Shown: piece after piece, positions 44,545-53,065 of the stretch
Layout of the letters: each line of letters opens with the position of its first letter
Position numbering within the stretch: position 1 is the first letter of the stretch
NCBI GenBank assembly: GCA_019695345.1
Contig: JAIBAE010000016.1
Coordinates: 1-64,000 of the forward strand
Direction of reading: 5' to 3'
Length of the DNA stretch: 64,000 nt
Source of the DNA: Bacteroidota bacterium
GTDB lineage: Bacteria; Bacteroidota; Ignavibacteria; Kapaibacteriales; NICIL-2
Program-made: the position numbers and the translations under genes
The notes under the pieces: generated by a model
What the model saw: the letters and a program-made list of their open reading frames with translations, nothing else
Told to the model about the DNA's origin: nothing
Databases searched by the model: none

Positions 44545-45510
44545 ATGATAGTTGTAACCGGAGGTGCCGGATTTATCGGCAGTTGTTTCATAAAGAAACT
44601 TAACGACGAGGGAGTTACAGACATCCTTGTTGTTGACCATTTTGGTACGGGTGATAAGTGGAAGAATTTAGTTGGTAAGAAGTTCAGAACCATGATAGAT
44701 AAAGATGCCTTTATGTATGGTTTAGAACAAGGTACATTTGACGAAGGGGTAGAACAGATTGTTCACCTTGGTGCATGTACCAAAACAACCGAACGCGACT
44801 GTGATTACTTGTTAGAAAACAACTATCACTACAGCATTAAGATTGCAACACATTGCATAAACAACGATATCAGATTTATCTATGCAAGCAGTGCCGCAAG
44901 TTATGGATTAGGTGAACATGGATATGATGACCGTTTGTTTGAACAGCTGAAACCATTAAACATGTACGGCTACTCCAAACATCTTTTTGATTTGTGGGTT
45001 TTGCAAAACGGTTTTGACAAACGTTTTACAGGGATAAAATACTTTAATGTGTTTGGTCCGAATGAGTATCATAAAACTGATATGGCAAGTATGGTTTATA
45101 AAGCCTATTTGCAAATTCAAGATACCGGTAAAGTGCGTTTATTCAAATCTACAACTCCACAATACGACAACGGAGCTCAACAGAGGGATTTTGTTTATGT
45201 AAAAGATGTTGTTGCTGTGATGTGGAATATGTTTAAGGATACCAACTTTGCTGGAATCTATAACTTAGGTACAGGCAATGCGCGTTCCTGGAACGACTTG
45301 GTACGTGCAGTGTTTACAGCAATGGATAAACCTGTAGAAATTGAATATGTAGATATGCCTGAGTATTTGAAAAATCAATATCAAAATTATACTCAAGCAG
45401 ACATGCAAAAATTGAATGGCACAGATGCATCAATTCAATTTTCAACATTGGAAGAAAGTGTTGGTGATTACGTAAGGAATTACCTTATGGCTACTTGGCA
45501 ACATTTATAA
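44545..45510 (+). CDS. hldD: ADP-L-glycero-D-manno-heptose 6-epimerase
   Basis: NADP-dependent epimerase of the heptose branch of LPS inner-core synthesis. 321 residues. NADP loop GGAGFIGSCFIKKL, LGACTKTTERD, YASSAASYG, the catalytic Tyr-x3-Lys in MYGYSKHLFD, YFNVFGPNEYHKTDMASMV and QQRDFVYVKDVV. It sits between atpA and atpG with 38 and 24 nt gaps, an unusual insertion into the ATP synthase operon. The sequence itself is regular and full length. Confidence 0.93.
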   Translation: MIVVTGGAGFIGSCFIKKLNDEGVTDILVVDHFGTGDKWKNLVGKKFRTMIDKDAFMYGLEQGTFDEGVEQIVHLGACTKTTERDCDYLLENNYHYSIKIATHCINNDIRFIYASSAASYGLGEHGYDDRLFEQLKPLNMYGYSKHLFDLWVLQNGFDKRFTGIKYFNVFGPNEYHKTDMASMVYKAYLQIQDTGKVRLFKSTTPQYDNGAQQRDFVYVKDVVAVMWNMFKDTNFAGIYNLGTGNARSWNDLVRAVFTAMDKPVEIEYVDMPEYLKNQYQNYTQADMQKLNGTDASIQFSTLEESVGDYVRNYLMATWQHL

Positions 45511-45534
45511 ATTACTAATAGAAACTCGTTTAGA

Positions 45535-46419
45535 ATGGCAACATTACGCGACATACGACAAAGAATAGTAGCTGTTAAAAGTACTGTTAAAATTACTTCG
45601 GCAATGAAGATGGTTGCCGCTGCCAAATTACGCCGCGCTCAGGATGCGATTATAGCAGCCAGACCTTATGCTAACAAACTGGCAGAGGTATTGGGTAACT
45701 TAGCGTCAGCTGAAATTGATTTTGCACATCCGTTTTTTGATAAACGCGAAGATGTAAATAATGTACTGGTTATTGTTGTTTCATCAGACCGTGGATTGTG
45801 TGGTGCGTTTAACTCTAACATCTTAAAGGCAGCAACAGTTCATATTGATAAAACCTTAAAAGCTGAATATCCTAAAGCAAAGTTTCATGTACTACCAATT
45901 GGTCGTCGTGCTGCTACGTTTTTTAACAGAAGAAACAATCCAATAGCTGCATCATTTCCGGATGTATTTGGTAAGTTGGATTTTACTACCATTCTTCAGG
46001 TTGCGCCTATTGTTACAGAAGGTTTTATTAATGGCAGTTACGATAGAGTACATGTAATCTTTAACGAGTTTAAGAGCATGATTAAGCAGGAGATTCGTAT
46101 TAACCCGCTTCTTCCTGTTGAGCCATCAGCAACCGTTGGGCAAAAACGTGCTTCAACTGATTATATCTACGAGCCATCGCGCGGTGAAATTTTGGAAAAC
46201 CTGTTGCCTCGTTATTTGAATCTTCAATTGTGGAGAGCATTATTGGATTCCAACGCCGCTGAACAGGCAGCGCGTATGATGGCAATGGAAAATGCGACTA
46301 CTAATGCTAAAGACTTAATTAACTCCTTACAACTTGAATACAACAAAGCACGCCAGGCAGCAATTACCAAAGAGATGTTGGAGATTGTTGGCGGAGCAGA
46401 AGCGCTAAAGAGTGCTTAG
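45535..46419 (+). CDS. atpG: ATP synthase F1 subunit gamma
   Basis: Central rotor shaft of F1, 294 residues. N-terminal RQRIVAVKSTVKITSAMKMVAAAKLRRAQ and C-terminal RMMAMENATTNAKDLINSLQLEYNKARQA-type helices form the coiled coil. SSDRGLCGAFNSNI marks the Rossmann domain. Last gene of the operon; beta and epsilon are not encoded in this window. A strong terminator follows. Confidence 0.96.
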   Translation: MATLRDIRQRIVAVKSTVKITSAMKMVAAAKLRRAQDAIIAARPYANKLAEVLGNLASAEIDFAHPFFDKREDVNNVLVIVVSSDRGLCGAFNSNILKAATVHIDKTLKAEYPKAKFHVLPIGRRAATFFNRRNNPIAASFPDVFGKLDFTTILQVAPIVTEGFINGSYDRVHVIFNEFKSMIKQEIRINPLLPVEPSATVGQKRASTDYIYEPSRGEILENLLPRYLNLQLWRALLDSNAAEQAARMMAMENATTNAKDLINSLQLEYNKARQAAITKEMLEIVGGAEALKSA

Positions 46420-46443
46420 TAGTTAATGCCACATAAAAAATTT

Positions 46444-46471
46444 AAGCCCGCCAAAGTGCGGGCTTTTTTTT
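46444..46471 (+). terminator. terminator of the atp operon
   Basis: An 8-bp stem (AAGCCCGC with GCGGGCTT, 6-nt loop) is followed by six T, 24 nt after atpG. An A-run precedes it. Confidence 0.92.
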
Positions 46472-46497
46472 GCCCTTTGAAAGTTGTATTATTGTTT

Positions 46498-47319
46498 ATG
46501 CCTACTATTCACATTAATACATTTACATCTGTTCAGGATTCTGCTGATATATTAAGGCAAGAATTTGGAGGAGACATTGAATTAGTTGTGATAGCTGGCT
46601 CCGGTGTGTACAAAGCAATTTCTGAACAAAGTATAGTTAACCGAATTCCATATGCTAAGATTCCCGCGCTAACAACAACATCGGTACAAGGGCATGGAAG
46701 CGATGTGGTATTGGTACGGTTTGGTTCTAAGTACGTATTATTTTTTACCGGTCGTTTCCATTACTACGAAGGAAACACCATTGAGCAAGTTGTTGCACCT
46801 ATACGAATAGCATCGTTGTTAGGTATCCAACAAACTGTACTCACTAATGCTGCAGGCGGTTTAAACCCAGCCTTTAAGGCGGGTGACGTGATGTTAATTA
46901 ATGATGTAGTTAACATGACGGGACTTACTATATCAGATACCAAGAGATTTGCTAGTCAAGACACTAAGGTTGTACGGGATTGGTATGATGAAACAGAAAG
47001 TTATTGTTTAGCACGAGGCGTAAAAGTTCTTTCCGGTTCTTATGTAGCGCTTACTGGACCTTGTTACGAGACTCGCGCAGAAGTGCGGTATTACCGAAAG
47101 ATTGCTGATGCAATTGGTATGTCTACCATTCATGAATATCAGTTTGCTACAATGTGTGGCATGAATGTGTTAAGTTGCTCAATGATAACAAACACGTTAA
47201 CTGATACTACCGTTCAGAGTATAACGCACAATGAAGTGTTAGAAACAGCAGAACGTGCAAGAGGGAAAATGTCTGTTGTTATTGAAGCAGCATGTGTTAA
47301 TGCACCAAAACTAAGATAG
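46498..47319 (+). CDS. purine nucleoside phosphorylase
   Basis: Phosphorolysis of purine nucleosides to base and ribose-1-phosphate. 273 residues of the PNP/MTAP family: VVIAGSGVYKAI, GRFHYYEGNTIEQVVAPIR (phosphate-binding His and Arg region), TNAAGGLNPAFKAGDVMLI, the base-site GPCYETRAEVRYYRKI, and IGMSTIHEYQFATMCGM where most members read MSTVPE. An open frame runs back to an ATG at 46426, but that stretch is the atp terminator; ATG 46498 is the right start. Substrate specificity (guanosine/inosine) is inferred from the family. Confidence 0.88.
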   Translation: MPTIHINTFTSVQDSADILRQEFGGDIELVVIAGSGVYKAISEQSIVNRIPYAKIPALTTTSVQGHGSDVVLVRFGSKYVLFFTGRFHYYEGNTIEQVVAPIRIASLLGIQQTVLTNAAGGLNPAFKAGDVMLINDVVNMTGLTISDTKRFASQDTKVVRDWYDETESYCLARGVKVLSGSYVALTGPCYETRAEVRYYRKIADAIGMSTIHEYQFATMCGMNVLSCSMITNTLTDTTVQSITHNEVLETAERARGKMSVVIEAACVNAPKLR

Positions 47320-47329
47320 AAGCGAAGCA

Positions 47330-47392
47330 GGTTGGTTGGCTCCGCCCGGGTGACGGCGCTGAAGGATTGCTGCGTTGCAGAACAGAAACAAA
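47330..47392 (+). repeat. family B intergenic repeat, single degenerate unit (B5)
   Basis: Contains GGTTGGCTCCGCCCGGGTGA then CGGCGCTGAAGGATTGCTGC, a diverged B unit, running to 12 nt before the pth ATG. It explains the TTG-initiated false extension of pth. Confidence 0.55.
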
Positions 47393-47404
47393 AATTTATT
47401 GAGT

Positions 47405-47998
47405 ATGAACATAGATTGGTTGATAGTTTGCCTGGGAAATCCGGGTAGTAAGTATGCCGATACGCGCCATAACATTGGTTTTATGGTTGGTGAAAAATTG
47501 TGTGCTGCGCATAATGTTGTGCCCGTTGCCGGAAAAGGAGATTGGTATCAGGCGGCTGTAAAAATTCGTGGTAAGGGTTTGTTAGTTATCTTCCCAACTA
47601 CGTACATGAATAACTCCGGCGAGGCAGCGATAAAAGCAATGCGTCAATATGATGTGCAGCCAAACCAAGTAATGATTGTTGTAGATGAGTTCAATTTTCC
47701 GTGCGGGAAAGTACATCTTAAACTTGGCGGTAGCGATGGCGGACACAACGGAACAAGTTCAGTTATTCAGGAATTAAAAACAGAAAACTTCTGGCGGTTA
47801 CGCTGTGGTATATCGAAGAATTTTGGAATGGGACAGTTGGTGGATTATGTGTTACGTCCGTTTAACCCCGATGAAATTGAACTTCGAGATGCCATGATAA
47901 CACGCGGCGTTGAAGCAATTGAATACGTTGTTCATGCCGGCATTGCAAGGGCAACTGCGGCTATTAATTCGGGGAAAGAACTGTTCCCCAAAAAGTAA
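47405..47998 (+). CDS. pth: peptidyl-tRNA hydrolase
   Basis: Releases peptides from prematurely dropped peptidyl-tRNA. 197 residues starting MNIDWLIVCLGNPGSKY. Catalytic His22 in DTRHNIGFM, with TTYMNNSGEAA, VVDEFNFPCGKVHLK and GGSDGGHNGTSSVIQEL. The normal second-half Asp sits in VDEF, where many Pth have DDLD. The start chosen removes ten codons that belong to repeat B5. Confidence 0.94.
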   Translation: MNIDWLIVCLGNPGSKYADTRHNIGFMVGEKLCAAHNVVPVAGKGDWYQAAVKIRGKGLLVIFPTTYMNNSGEAAIKAMRQYDVQPNQVMIVVDEFNFPCGKVHLKLGGSDGGHNGTSSVIQELKTENFWRLRCGISKNFGMGQLVDYVLRPFNPDEIELRDAMITRGVEAIEYVVHAGIARATAAINSGKELFPKK

Positions 47999-48004
47999 AG
48001 TACT

Positions 48005-49231
48005 ATGGAACACAAGTGGATGAATATGAGATTTATTGCCTTGGCTGTTAGCTCAGCTTTTTTGGCAATTGTTCTTCCGCTAAAAATTGTGTTCGATGAT
48101 TTTCATACTCTGTGGGTTGATGTTTGTATCTGGATTGTAAGTGCTGTGTTTGCGGCAGATATGTTTTTTAGCATTCGCAGACGTAAAGTACGCGGACAAA
48201 GAGTGATGACGCAGTATGTAAAGATGTGGTTAGTAATTGATGCTATTTCGATAATACCGGTAGCGGTATTCTTACCTCATTCTCCGTTACAACTTATTCA
48301 GTTGTTAAAAGTGATACACATCACATCGTTTCTGCAAGAGTATACACGGCGTAAACCACGTAATGCTGCATTTCTGCGGTTAGGACAGTTTGGATATATT
48401 ATTCTTGTTGCCATCCATTGGATTGCATGTGCGTGGATGTCTATACGTCCGGAAAATCGTGCTGATGATATTACCCGGTATATTAAATCGTTATACTGGG
48501 CAACTACAACAGTGGCAACAGTGGGGTATGGAGATATTACACCTAACACAAATAACGAAATGATATTTGCAATTGGAGTGATGTTGTTTGGCGTTGTTAT
48601 GTACGGTTACTTAATTGGTAACATCGCATCGTTACTAAATAATATGGACCCCGCACGTGTACACCATCAAGAAAACTTAGATAGAGTTCACGCGTTTATG
48701 CGGTACCGGAATATACCCCACGAGCTTGAACAAAAAATCAACGAGTACTTTAATTACATTTGGGAAAAGCGTTTGAGTTACGATGAAAGCTCAGTAATGG
48801 CAATGCTTCCCGCCGGTTTAAAAACAGAAGTCTCGTTGTACTTAAAACGCGAAGTTATAGAGCGCGTGAGTATGTTCCGAAATGCTTCCGATGAGTTTAT
48901 CAAAGATATTGCCGCACATATTCATCCATCTATTGTACTACCCGGCGAGTTTGTATTTAAAGCAGGAGAAACGGCACGCAGTATGTATTTTATCAGCCGG
49001 GGAGTTGTACAAGTTATATCTACCGATAATGAAACAATTGCAACACTTTCCGATGGTGACTTTTTTGGCGAGATGGCTCTGCTACACAAACGTAAGCGCA
49101 ATGCAAGTGTTCGAGCATCGGACTTTACCGATTTATATGTACTTGATGTTGCTACATTCGAGCGCATTGTAGAGGAACATCCTGACTTTAAACTGCAATT
49201 AGAAGAGACAGCAGAACAACGCTCAAAGTAA
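48005..49231 (+). CDS. cyclic-nucleotide-gated K+ channel homologue
   Basis: A 408-residue inner-membrane ion channel subunit. Six hydrophobic segments lie in the first 215 residues, with a pore loop carrying the potassium filter TVGYGD (172-177). The S4-like segment has few basic residues, so voltage sensing is doubtful. After a C-linker (residues about 220-290) a cNMP-binding domain follows: PGEFVFKAGETARSMYFISRG, GDFFGEMALLHKRKRNASVRA. The phosphate-binding FGEMALL and the RNAS arginine suggest real cyclic nucleotide binding. It follows pth by 6 nt. Resembles bacterial MloK/KAT-type channels. Confidence 0.9.
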   Translation: MEHKWMNMRFIALAVSSAFLAIVLPLKIVFDDFHTLWVDVCIWIVSAVFAADMFFSIRRRKVRGQRVMTQYVKMWLVIDAISIIPVAVFLPHSPLQLIQLLKVIHITSFLQEYTRRKPRNAAFLRLGQFGYIILVAIHWIACAWMSIRPENRADDITRYIKSLYWATTTVATVGYGDITPNTNNEMIFAIGVMLFGVVMYGYLIGNIASLLNNMDPARVHHQENLDRVHAFMRYRNIPHELEQKINEYFNYIWEKRLSYDESSVMAMLPAGLKTEVSLYLKREVIERVSMFRNASDEFIKDIAAHIHPSIVLPGEFVFKAGETARSMYFISRGVVQVISTDNETIATLSDGDFFGEMALLHKRKRNASVRASDFTDLYVLDVATFERIVEEHPDFKLQLEETAEQRSK

Positions 49232-49233
49232 TT

Positions 49234-49594
49234 TTCTGCTACCGCATGACGGCACCGTACCAACAATTCCAAATAGCCACATCTTGCCGGAAGAATTGTT
49301 CAGTTTCAATATACTAGTTAACAACAAAAACATTCCAAGCGTAGCGACGCGATGCCTCGCGCCGAATACATCAAGAAGTTAGAAACAATATTCTCGTAGT
49401 TGTGCAGAGACAACTGTATGTTATGTGTAACACATGACATGACTGTTTACATGGATTTGTTCTCGGGCAAATGTCTATTCGCTCCTACGTGATTGTTACA
49501 CTAATCACGATAACGAAACAGTATTGAATCACGTTTTTTCCCGCAAAAGGTGATAGTGTTATTGTAGAGGTATGGTGCGGTCTTGCGATAGCAA
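49234..49594. repeat. family A inverted pair with spacer (A8), filling a 366-bp gene-free gap
   Basis: The left arm begins TTCTGCTACCGCATGACGGCACC right after the channel stop, with core TTGCCGGAAGAATTG. The right arm (reverse strand) runs from GTTGCTATCGCAAGACCGCACC to TTTTGCGGGAAAAAACG. The middle, about 230 bp, holds no convincing gene or RNA that I can see; a short GC dyad is visible (GCGTAGCGACGC). Confidence 0.8.
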
Positions 49595-49597
49595 CAA

Positions 49598-51247
49598 TTA
49601 TTTACTCTTTCTGAATTGATGAGATTGCCATTCCGCAAATAGGTGCTTTACTTTGTTACGCTGATATTTTCCGGTGGATGTAACCGGAAGTTGCTCGGTG
49701 AACAAAACAACTTTTGGGGCTTTACTAAATGGTAGTTGTTTTTGGCAGTACGCAAGAATTTCTTCCTGCGTTGCATTGAGTTCGGGAATAACTAATGCTC
49801 CTACTTCTTCGCCGTAGAAATCATTAACGAATCCAACACTTATACCAGCTTTAACTCCCGGTGCACAGTTAATCACCTCGTCTATCTCTAACGGTGCAAT
49901 GTTTACACCACCGCGAATGAATAATTCTTTAATACGACCGGTGATAAAGAAGTATGGCTTGCCATCTGGTGAGTTAACCCAGAAACCTTCATCGCCACTT
50001 CTGAACCACGAGTGCTGAAACGTTTCCAGATTTGCTTTGTCATTTTGATAATACTCTTTCATTACGTTCCAACCGCGTATTACAATTTCGCCTCGTTCGT
50101 GTTCGCCAAGTGGGTTACCATTTGTATCGTGTATTTGCATTTCGTTCTGTGGGATAGGTGTTCCGATAGAAGGGAAGCCATAATCGAGTAACCATTTACG
50201 GTGTTGTGTTTCGGTAAGTGATGTTTCTAAAAAACACGAGTAACACGTGGTTTCCGATAATCCATATCCGTGCATTATAGGAATGTTGTAGGTATCCTCA
50301 AATTGTCGGGCAAGCTCGCAGGTAAGCGGTCCGGCACCACATATTATATGTCGGAATCCTTGTTGTTGAACGCCAAGTGAATCTTGCTTTGCTTCTAACA
50401 AGAACGCTAACAGCGTTGGAACAACTGATACCACATGAACATTCTCATCTTTAATTCGTTGGAAGAAATATTCCGTTTGAAATTTTCTGTTAAGTACTAC
50501 CGAGCTGCCTGCTAAAAATGGTGTTACATGTGTAACTATGGTTCCATTAACATGGTGAATTGGCAACACACACATCATCCGCTGGTCTGGTGTAATGTTA
50601 TGCCATTGGGAGATTCCTTCGCCATCCGCCATCAGGTTGCGTTGTACCAACACTACTCCTTTTGGGTTACCGGTTGTGCCACTAGTATAGACAATCATGG
50701 CTTCTTCATCCAGCATGTTCTCTTGTGGTAAAACGTGCTCAGGTTGTTGATGAATTGTTTGGTAATACTCAGTAGATATTGCAACGGTTTCGATTGTGCA
50801 ATGTTCCAACACCTGTGCAAGTTGTGTTTGATAATCCTCTCGCATTAACAACACAGTGGCATTTGAATTCTGCAAGATGTACGTATGGCGCTGACTATCC
50901 TCGGACATATTAAGCGGAACAACACAAGCGCCAAGTAGCCAACAAGCAAAGTACTGAACAATAGTATCAGGGTGGTTATGTGCCGCCGTTGCAACTCGTC
51001 CGCCTTTGGTAATACCTTTTAATTGTAGAAAAGAGGCCGTCTTACGTACCTGAACAGAAAAATCAGAATAGGTAAGTACAGAACGTTCATTATGTTCGGA
51101 ATAGTAGATGATAAATGGAGAATCAGGACGTTCGGCTAGATTATGCTCTAATGCCTGAGCCATAGATGAAAAAATAAAAGAGGCATTGGAAGGGGTAATT
51201 CCGTTTGTTGTTTGGGCTTGGGTTATTTTTTCCTGTATAGAGCTCAT
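49598..51247 (-). CDS. acyl-CoA synthetase / AMP-dependent ligase
   Basis: Class I adenylate-forming enzyme of 549 residues, probably a fatty- or aryl-acid CoA ligase. P-loop-like IVYTSGTTGNPKGVVL, MHGYGLSETT, RSGDEGFW (RTGD variant), GRIKELFIRGGVNIAPLEID and the final catalytic Lys in TSTGKYQRNKV. The chain substrate cannot be read from the sequence. The next genes on the opposite strand include a 4HBT thioesterase, a possible metabolic counterpart. The promoter region is shared with the divergent threonine aldolase gene. Confidence 0.9.
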   Translation of the reverse strand: MSSIQEKITQAQTTNGITPSNASFIFSSMAQALEHNLAERPDSPFIIYYSEHNERSVLTYSDFSVQVRKTASFLQLKGITKGGRVATAAHNHPDTIVQYFACWLLGACVVPLNMSEDSQRHTYILQNSNATVLLMREDYQTQLAQVLEHCTIETVAISTEYYQTIHQQPEHVLPQENMLDEEAMIVYTSGTTGNPKGVVLVQRNLMADGEGISQWHNITPDQRMMCVLPIHHVNGTIVTHVTPFLAGSSVVLNRKFQTEYFFQRIKDENVHVVSVVPTLLAFLLEAKQDSLGVQQQGFRHIICGAGPLTCELARQFEDTYNIPIMHGYGLSETTCYSCFLETSLTETQHRKWLLDYGFPSIGTPIPQNEMQIHDTNGNPLGEHERGEIVIRGWNVMKEYYQNDKANLETFQHSWFRSGDEGFWVNSPDGKPYFFITGRIKELFIRGGVNIAPLEIDEVINCAPGVKAGISVGFVNDFYGEEVGALVIPELNATQEEILAYCQKQLPFSKAPKVVLFTEQLPVTSTGKYQRNKVKHLFAEWQSHQFRKSK

Positions 51248-51276
51248 GGTTATTATTGTTAACGATTAACATTGCG

Positions 51277-51284
51277 CAAATCTA
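51277..51284 (-). promoter_or_regulatory. candidate -7 box TAGATTTG for the acyl-CoA ligase gene
   Basis: Exact TAnnTTTG on the reverse strand followed by GCG, 29 nt before the start codon. Confidence 0.5.
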
Positions 51285-51314
51285 TTAAACACCAAACATA
51301 CAAAAGCAGGTAGT

Positions 51315-51322
51315 TATATTTG
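51315..51322 (+). promoter_or_regulatory. candidate -7 box TATATTTG for the threonine aldolase gene
   Basis: Exact TAnnTTTG followed by CG, 22 nt before the ATG, in the divergent promoter region. Confidence 0.5.
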
Positions 51323-51344
51323 CGAATAAAAAAAGAAGATACTT

Positions 51345-52388
51345 ATGATAGATTTACGAAGCGATACAGTAACCACACCCACAGAGGGAATGAGAAAAGC
51401 CATGGCAAATGCCGTGGTTGGAGATGACGTTTTTAGCGAAGACCCAACCGTTAACGAGTTACAAGAGTATGTAGCCGAACTGTTTGGGAAGGAATCTGCT
51501 CTGTTTGTTCCAAGTGGGTGTATGGGAAACCAGATAAGTTTAGCAGTACATGCAAAAACAGGCGACGAAGTTATTGTAGAAGGGGAATCGCATATTTTTC
51601 ATTACGAAACAACTGCCCCCTCAATTATTGCCAGAGTTCAAGTTAGGTGTGTAAACTCCGCTTCAGGAGAGATGAATCCTTCAGATGTAGAGGCTGCAAT
51701 TCGTCCCGGTGCTTATTATTTCCCAAGAACAAGTGTGGTATGCGTTGAAAACACCCATAACCGTCATGGAGGAACGGTGGTATCGTTAGATAACATCAAA
51801 GCTCTGCGGGAAGTTTGTTCCAAACATTCACTTGCTTTCCATTGCGATGGAGCCAGAATCTGGAATGCATCTGCAAAAACAGGAATTGCAGTGAATGAAT
51901 ACGCACAGTATTTCGATACACTTTCTGTGTGTTTAAGTAAGGCACTTGGCGCTCCGGTTGGTTCGTTGATAGTTTGTAAAAAAGAACACACCGAAGTTGC
52001 CCGGCGCTGGCGTAAAATTCTGGGTGGCGGAATGCGGCAAGCTGGTGTTTTAGCTGCTGCCGGGTTGTATGCTATTAAAGAACATTTTCCGTTACTTCCG
52101 CAAGACCACGAAAATGCAGAGGCATTTGCAACCACTTTGTATGAATCAGAAATAGTACAGGTTGATAATTATCCGGTGCAGACAAATATCGTTGTCTTTA
52201 AACCGAATGCGCCTAATGTTGATATTACTGAGTTTATAGCCGGATGTCAAACAGAAGGATTACGAATATCTCCCGGACGTGAAGGCGGGTGGCTGAGAGC
52301 GGTATTTCATCATCAGGTTTCAAAACAGGATGGATTAAAAGCGGCTGAGGTTATCATCACACAAGCAAAAAAATATAGATTGAGTTAA
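51345..52388 (+). CDS. ltaE: low-specificity L-threonine aldolase
   Basis: PLP enzyme cleaving L-threonine to glycine and acetaldehyde. 347 residues, usual length. MIDLRSDTVTTPTEGMRKAM at the N-terminus, DVFSEDPTVNELQEY, FHCDGARIWNA (Asp binding the PLP ring) and the PLP lysine in CLSKALGAPVGS. RKILGGGMRQAGVLAAAG follows. Cotranscribed with the thioesterase gene 19 nt downstream. Confidence 0.94.
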   Translation: MIDLRSDTVTTPTEGMRKAMANAVVGDDVFSEDPTVNELQEYVAELFGKESALFVPSGCMGNQISLAVHAKTGDEVIVEGESHIFHYETTAPSIIARVQVRCVNSASGEMNPSDVEAAIRPGAYYFPRTSVVCVENTHNRHGGTVVSLDNIKALREVCSKHSLAFHCDGARIWNASAKTGIAVNEYAQYFDTLSVCLSKALGAPVGSLIVCKKEHTEVARRWRKILGGGMRQAGVLAAAGLYAIKEHFPLLPQDHENAEAFATTLYESEIVQVDNYPVQTNIVVFKPNAPNVDITEFIAGCQTEGLRISPGREGGWLRAVFHHQVSKQDGLKAAEVIITQAKKYRLS

Positions 52389-52407
52389 ACAAATTTCAGA
52401 GGATATC

Positions 52408-52911
52408 ATGGCACACGGTAACAGACATCCCGGAGCATCAACACGGGCGATGCAGGATGTGGTTGAACAAGAGCTTAGCAAGTATAAGCACTACATCCGT
52501 ACTCGCGTTCGCAGTTACGATGTTGACCGTCAGAATATAGTACACAACGCTGTGTATTTCTATTGGCTGGAGGCGGCCCGCATAGAGTATTTCCGTGCAA
52601 TCGGGTTGCCCATAGATAGAGAGACCTTTCTTACAAAACATCGTTTTGTAGTTGCACATCAGGAGATTGATTATTTCTACGCTGCTCAGTTCGATGACGA
52701 ATACGAAATCTATACACGAATTCCGTATATTAAAAACACGTCGTTCGGATTTGAACAGATTATTCGTTTAACCGATGGCAGATTGTTGGTTAAGGCATCG
52801 GCTATAATGGTGCATCTTAATCCGGCACGCCACAATCCGGAGCGTATTCAGGATTCGTATCGCAAACTGGTTTCCGAATACGAAGGTAACAATGTAGAGT
52901 TACTATCATAA
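52408..52911 (+). CDS. 4-hydroxybenzoyl-CoA thioesterase-type (hotdog) acyl-CoA thioesterase
   Basis: A 167-residue hotdog-fold protein with the 4HBT motif YDVDRQNIVHNAVYFYWLEAARIEYF; the Asp of DVDRQNIVHN aligns with the catalytic position. HQEIDYFYAAQFDDE is the following strand-turn-strand. It has an N-terminal extension of about 28 residues before the fold. Probably hydrolyses acyl-CoA; the chain length is unknown. An AGAGGA lies before the ATG. Confidence 0.88.
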   Translation: MAHGNRHPGASTRAMQDVVEQELSKYKHYIRTRVRSYDVDRQNIVHNAVYFYWLEAARIEYFRAIGLPIDRETFLTKHRFVVAHQEIDYFYAAQFDDEYEIYTRIPYIKNTSFGFEQIIRLTDGRLLVKASAIMVHLNPARHNPERIQDSYRKLVSEYEGNNVELLS

Positions 52912-52978
52912 TCTGCTATCGCATGACGGCACCGTTCCTTACACTTCGCAATACCAATGCGTTGCCGGAGAGAATCGT
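52912..52978 (+). repeat. family A intergenic repeat, single unit (A9)
   Basis: It begins TCTGCTATCGCATGACGGCACC at the base after the thioesterase stop and ends TTGCCGGAGAGAATC. No clear partner arm follows in the remaining 87 bp before the phosphatase gene. Confidence 0.75.
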
Positions 52979-53065
52979 ATCTGCTGTAGTTAAGCTGGCA
53001 CGGACTGTCCCGCACCGTGACCTTACTTTGGAAGAGTGCCATTATGATGCGGGCGAACAAAGAAC

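Noticed and set aside
46426-46497. 24-codon N-terminal extension of the purine nucleoside phosphorylase
   Set aside because: The stretch is the atp operon terminator hairpin, so it is not coding.
47375-47404. TTG-initiated extension of pth
   Set aside because: It is encoded by the end of repeat B5. The family N-terminus starts at the ATG at 47405.
49234-49594. Possible tRNA or small RNA in the 366-bp gap
   Set aside because: I looked for a T-loop motif and cloverleaf and found none; the gap is explained by a family A pair.
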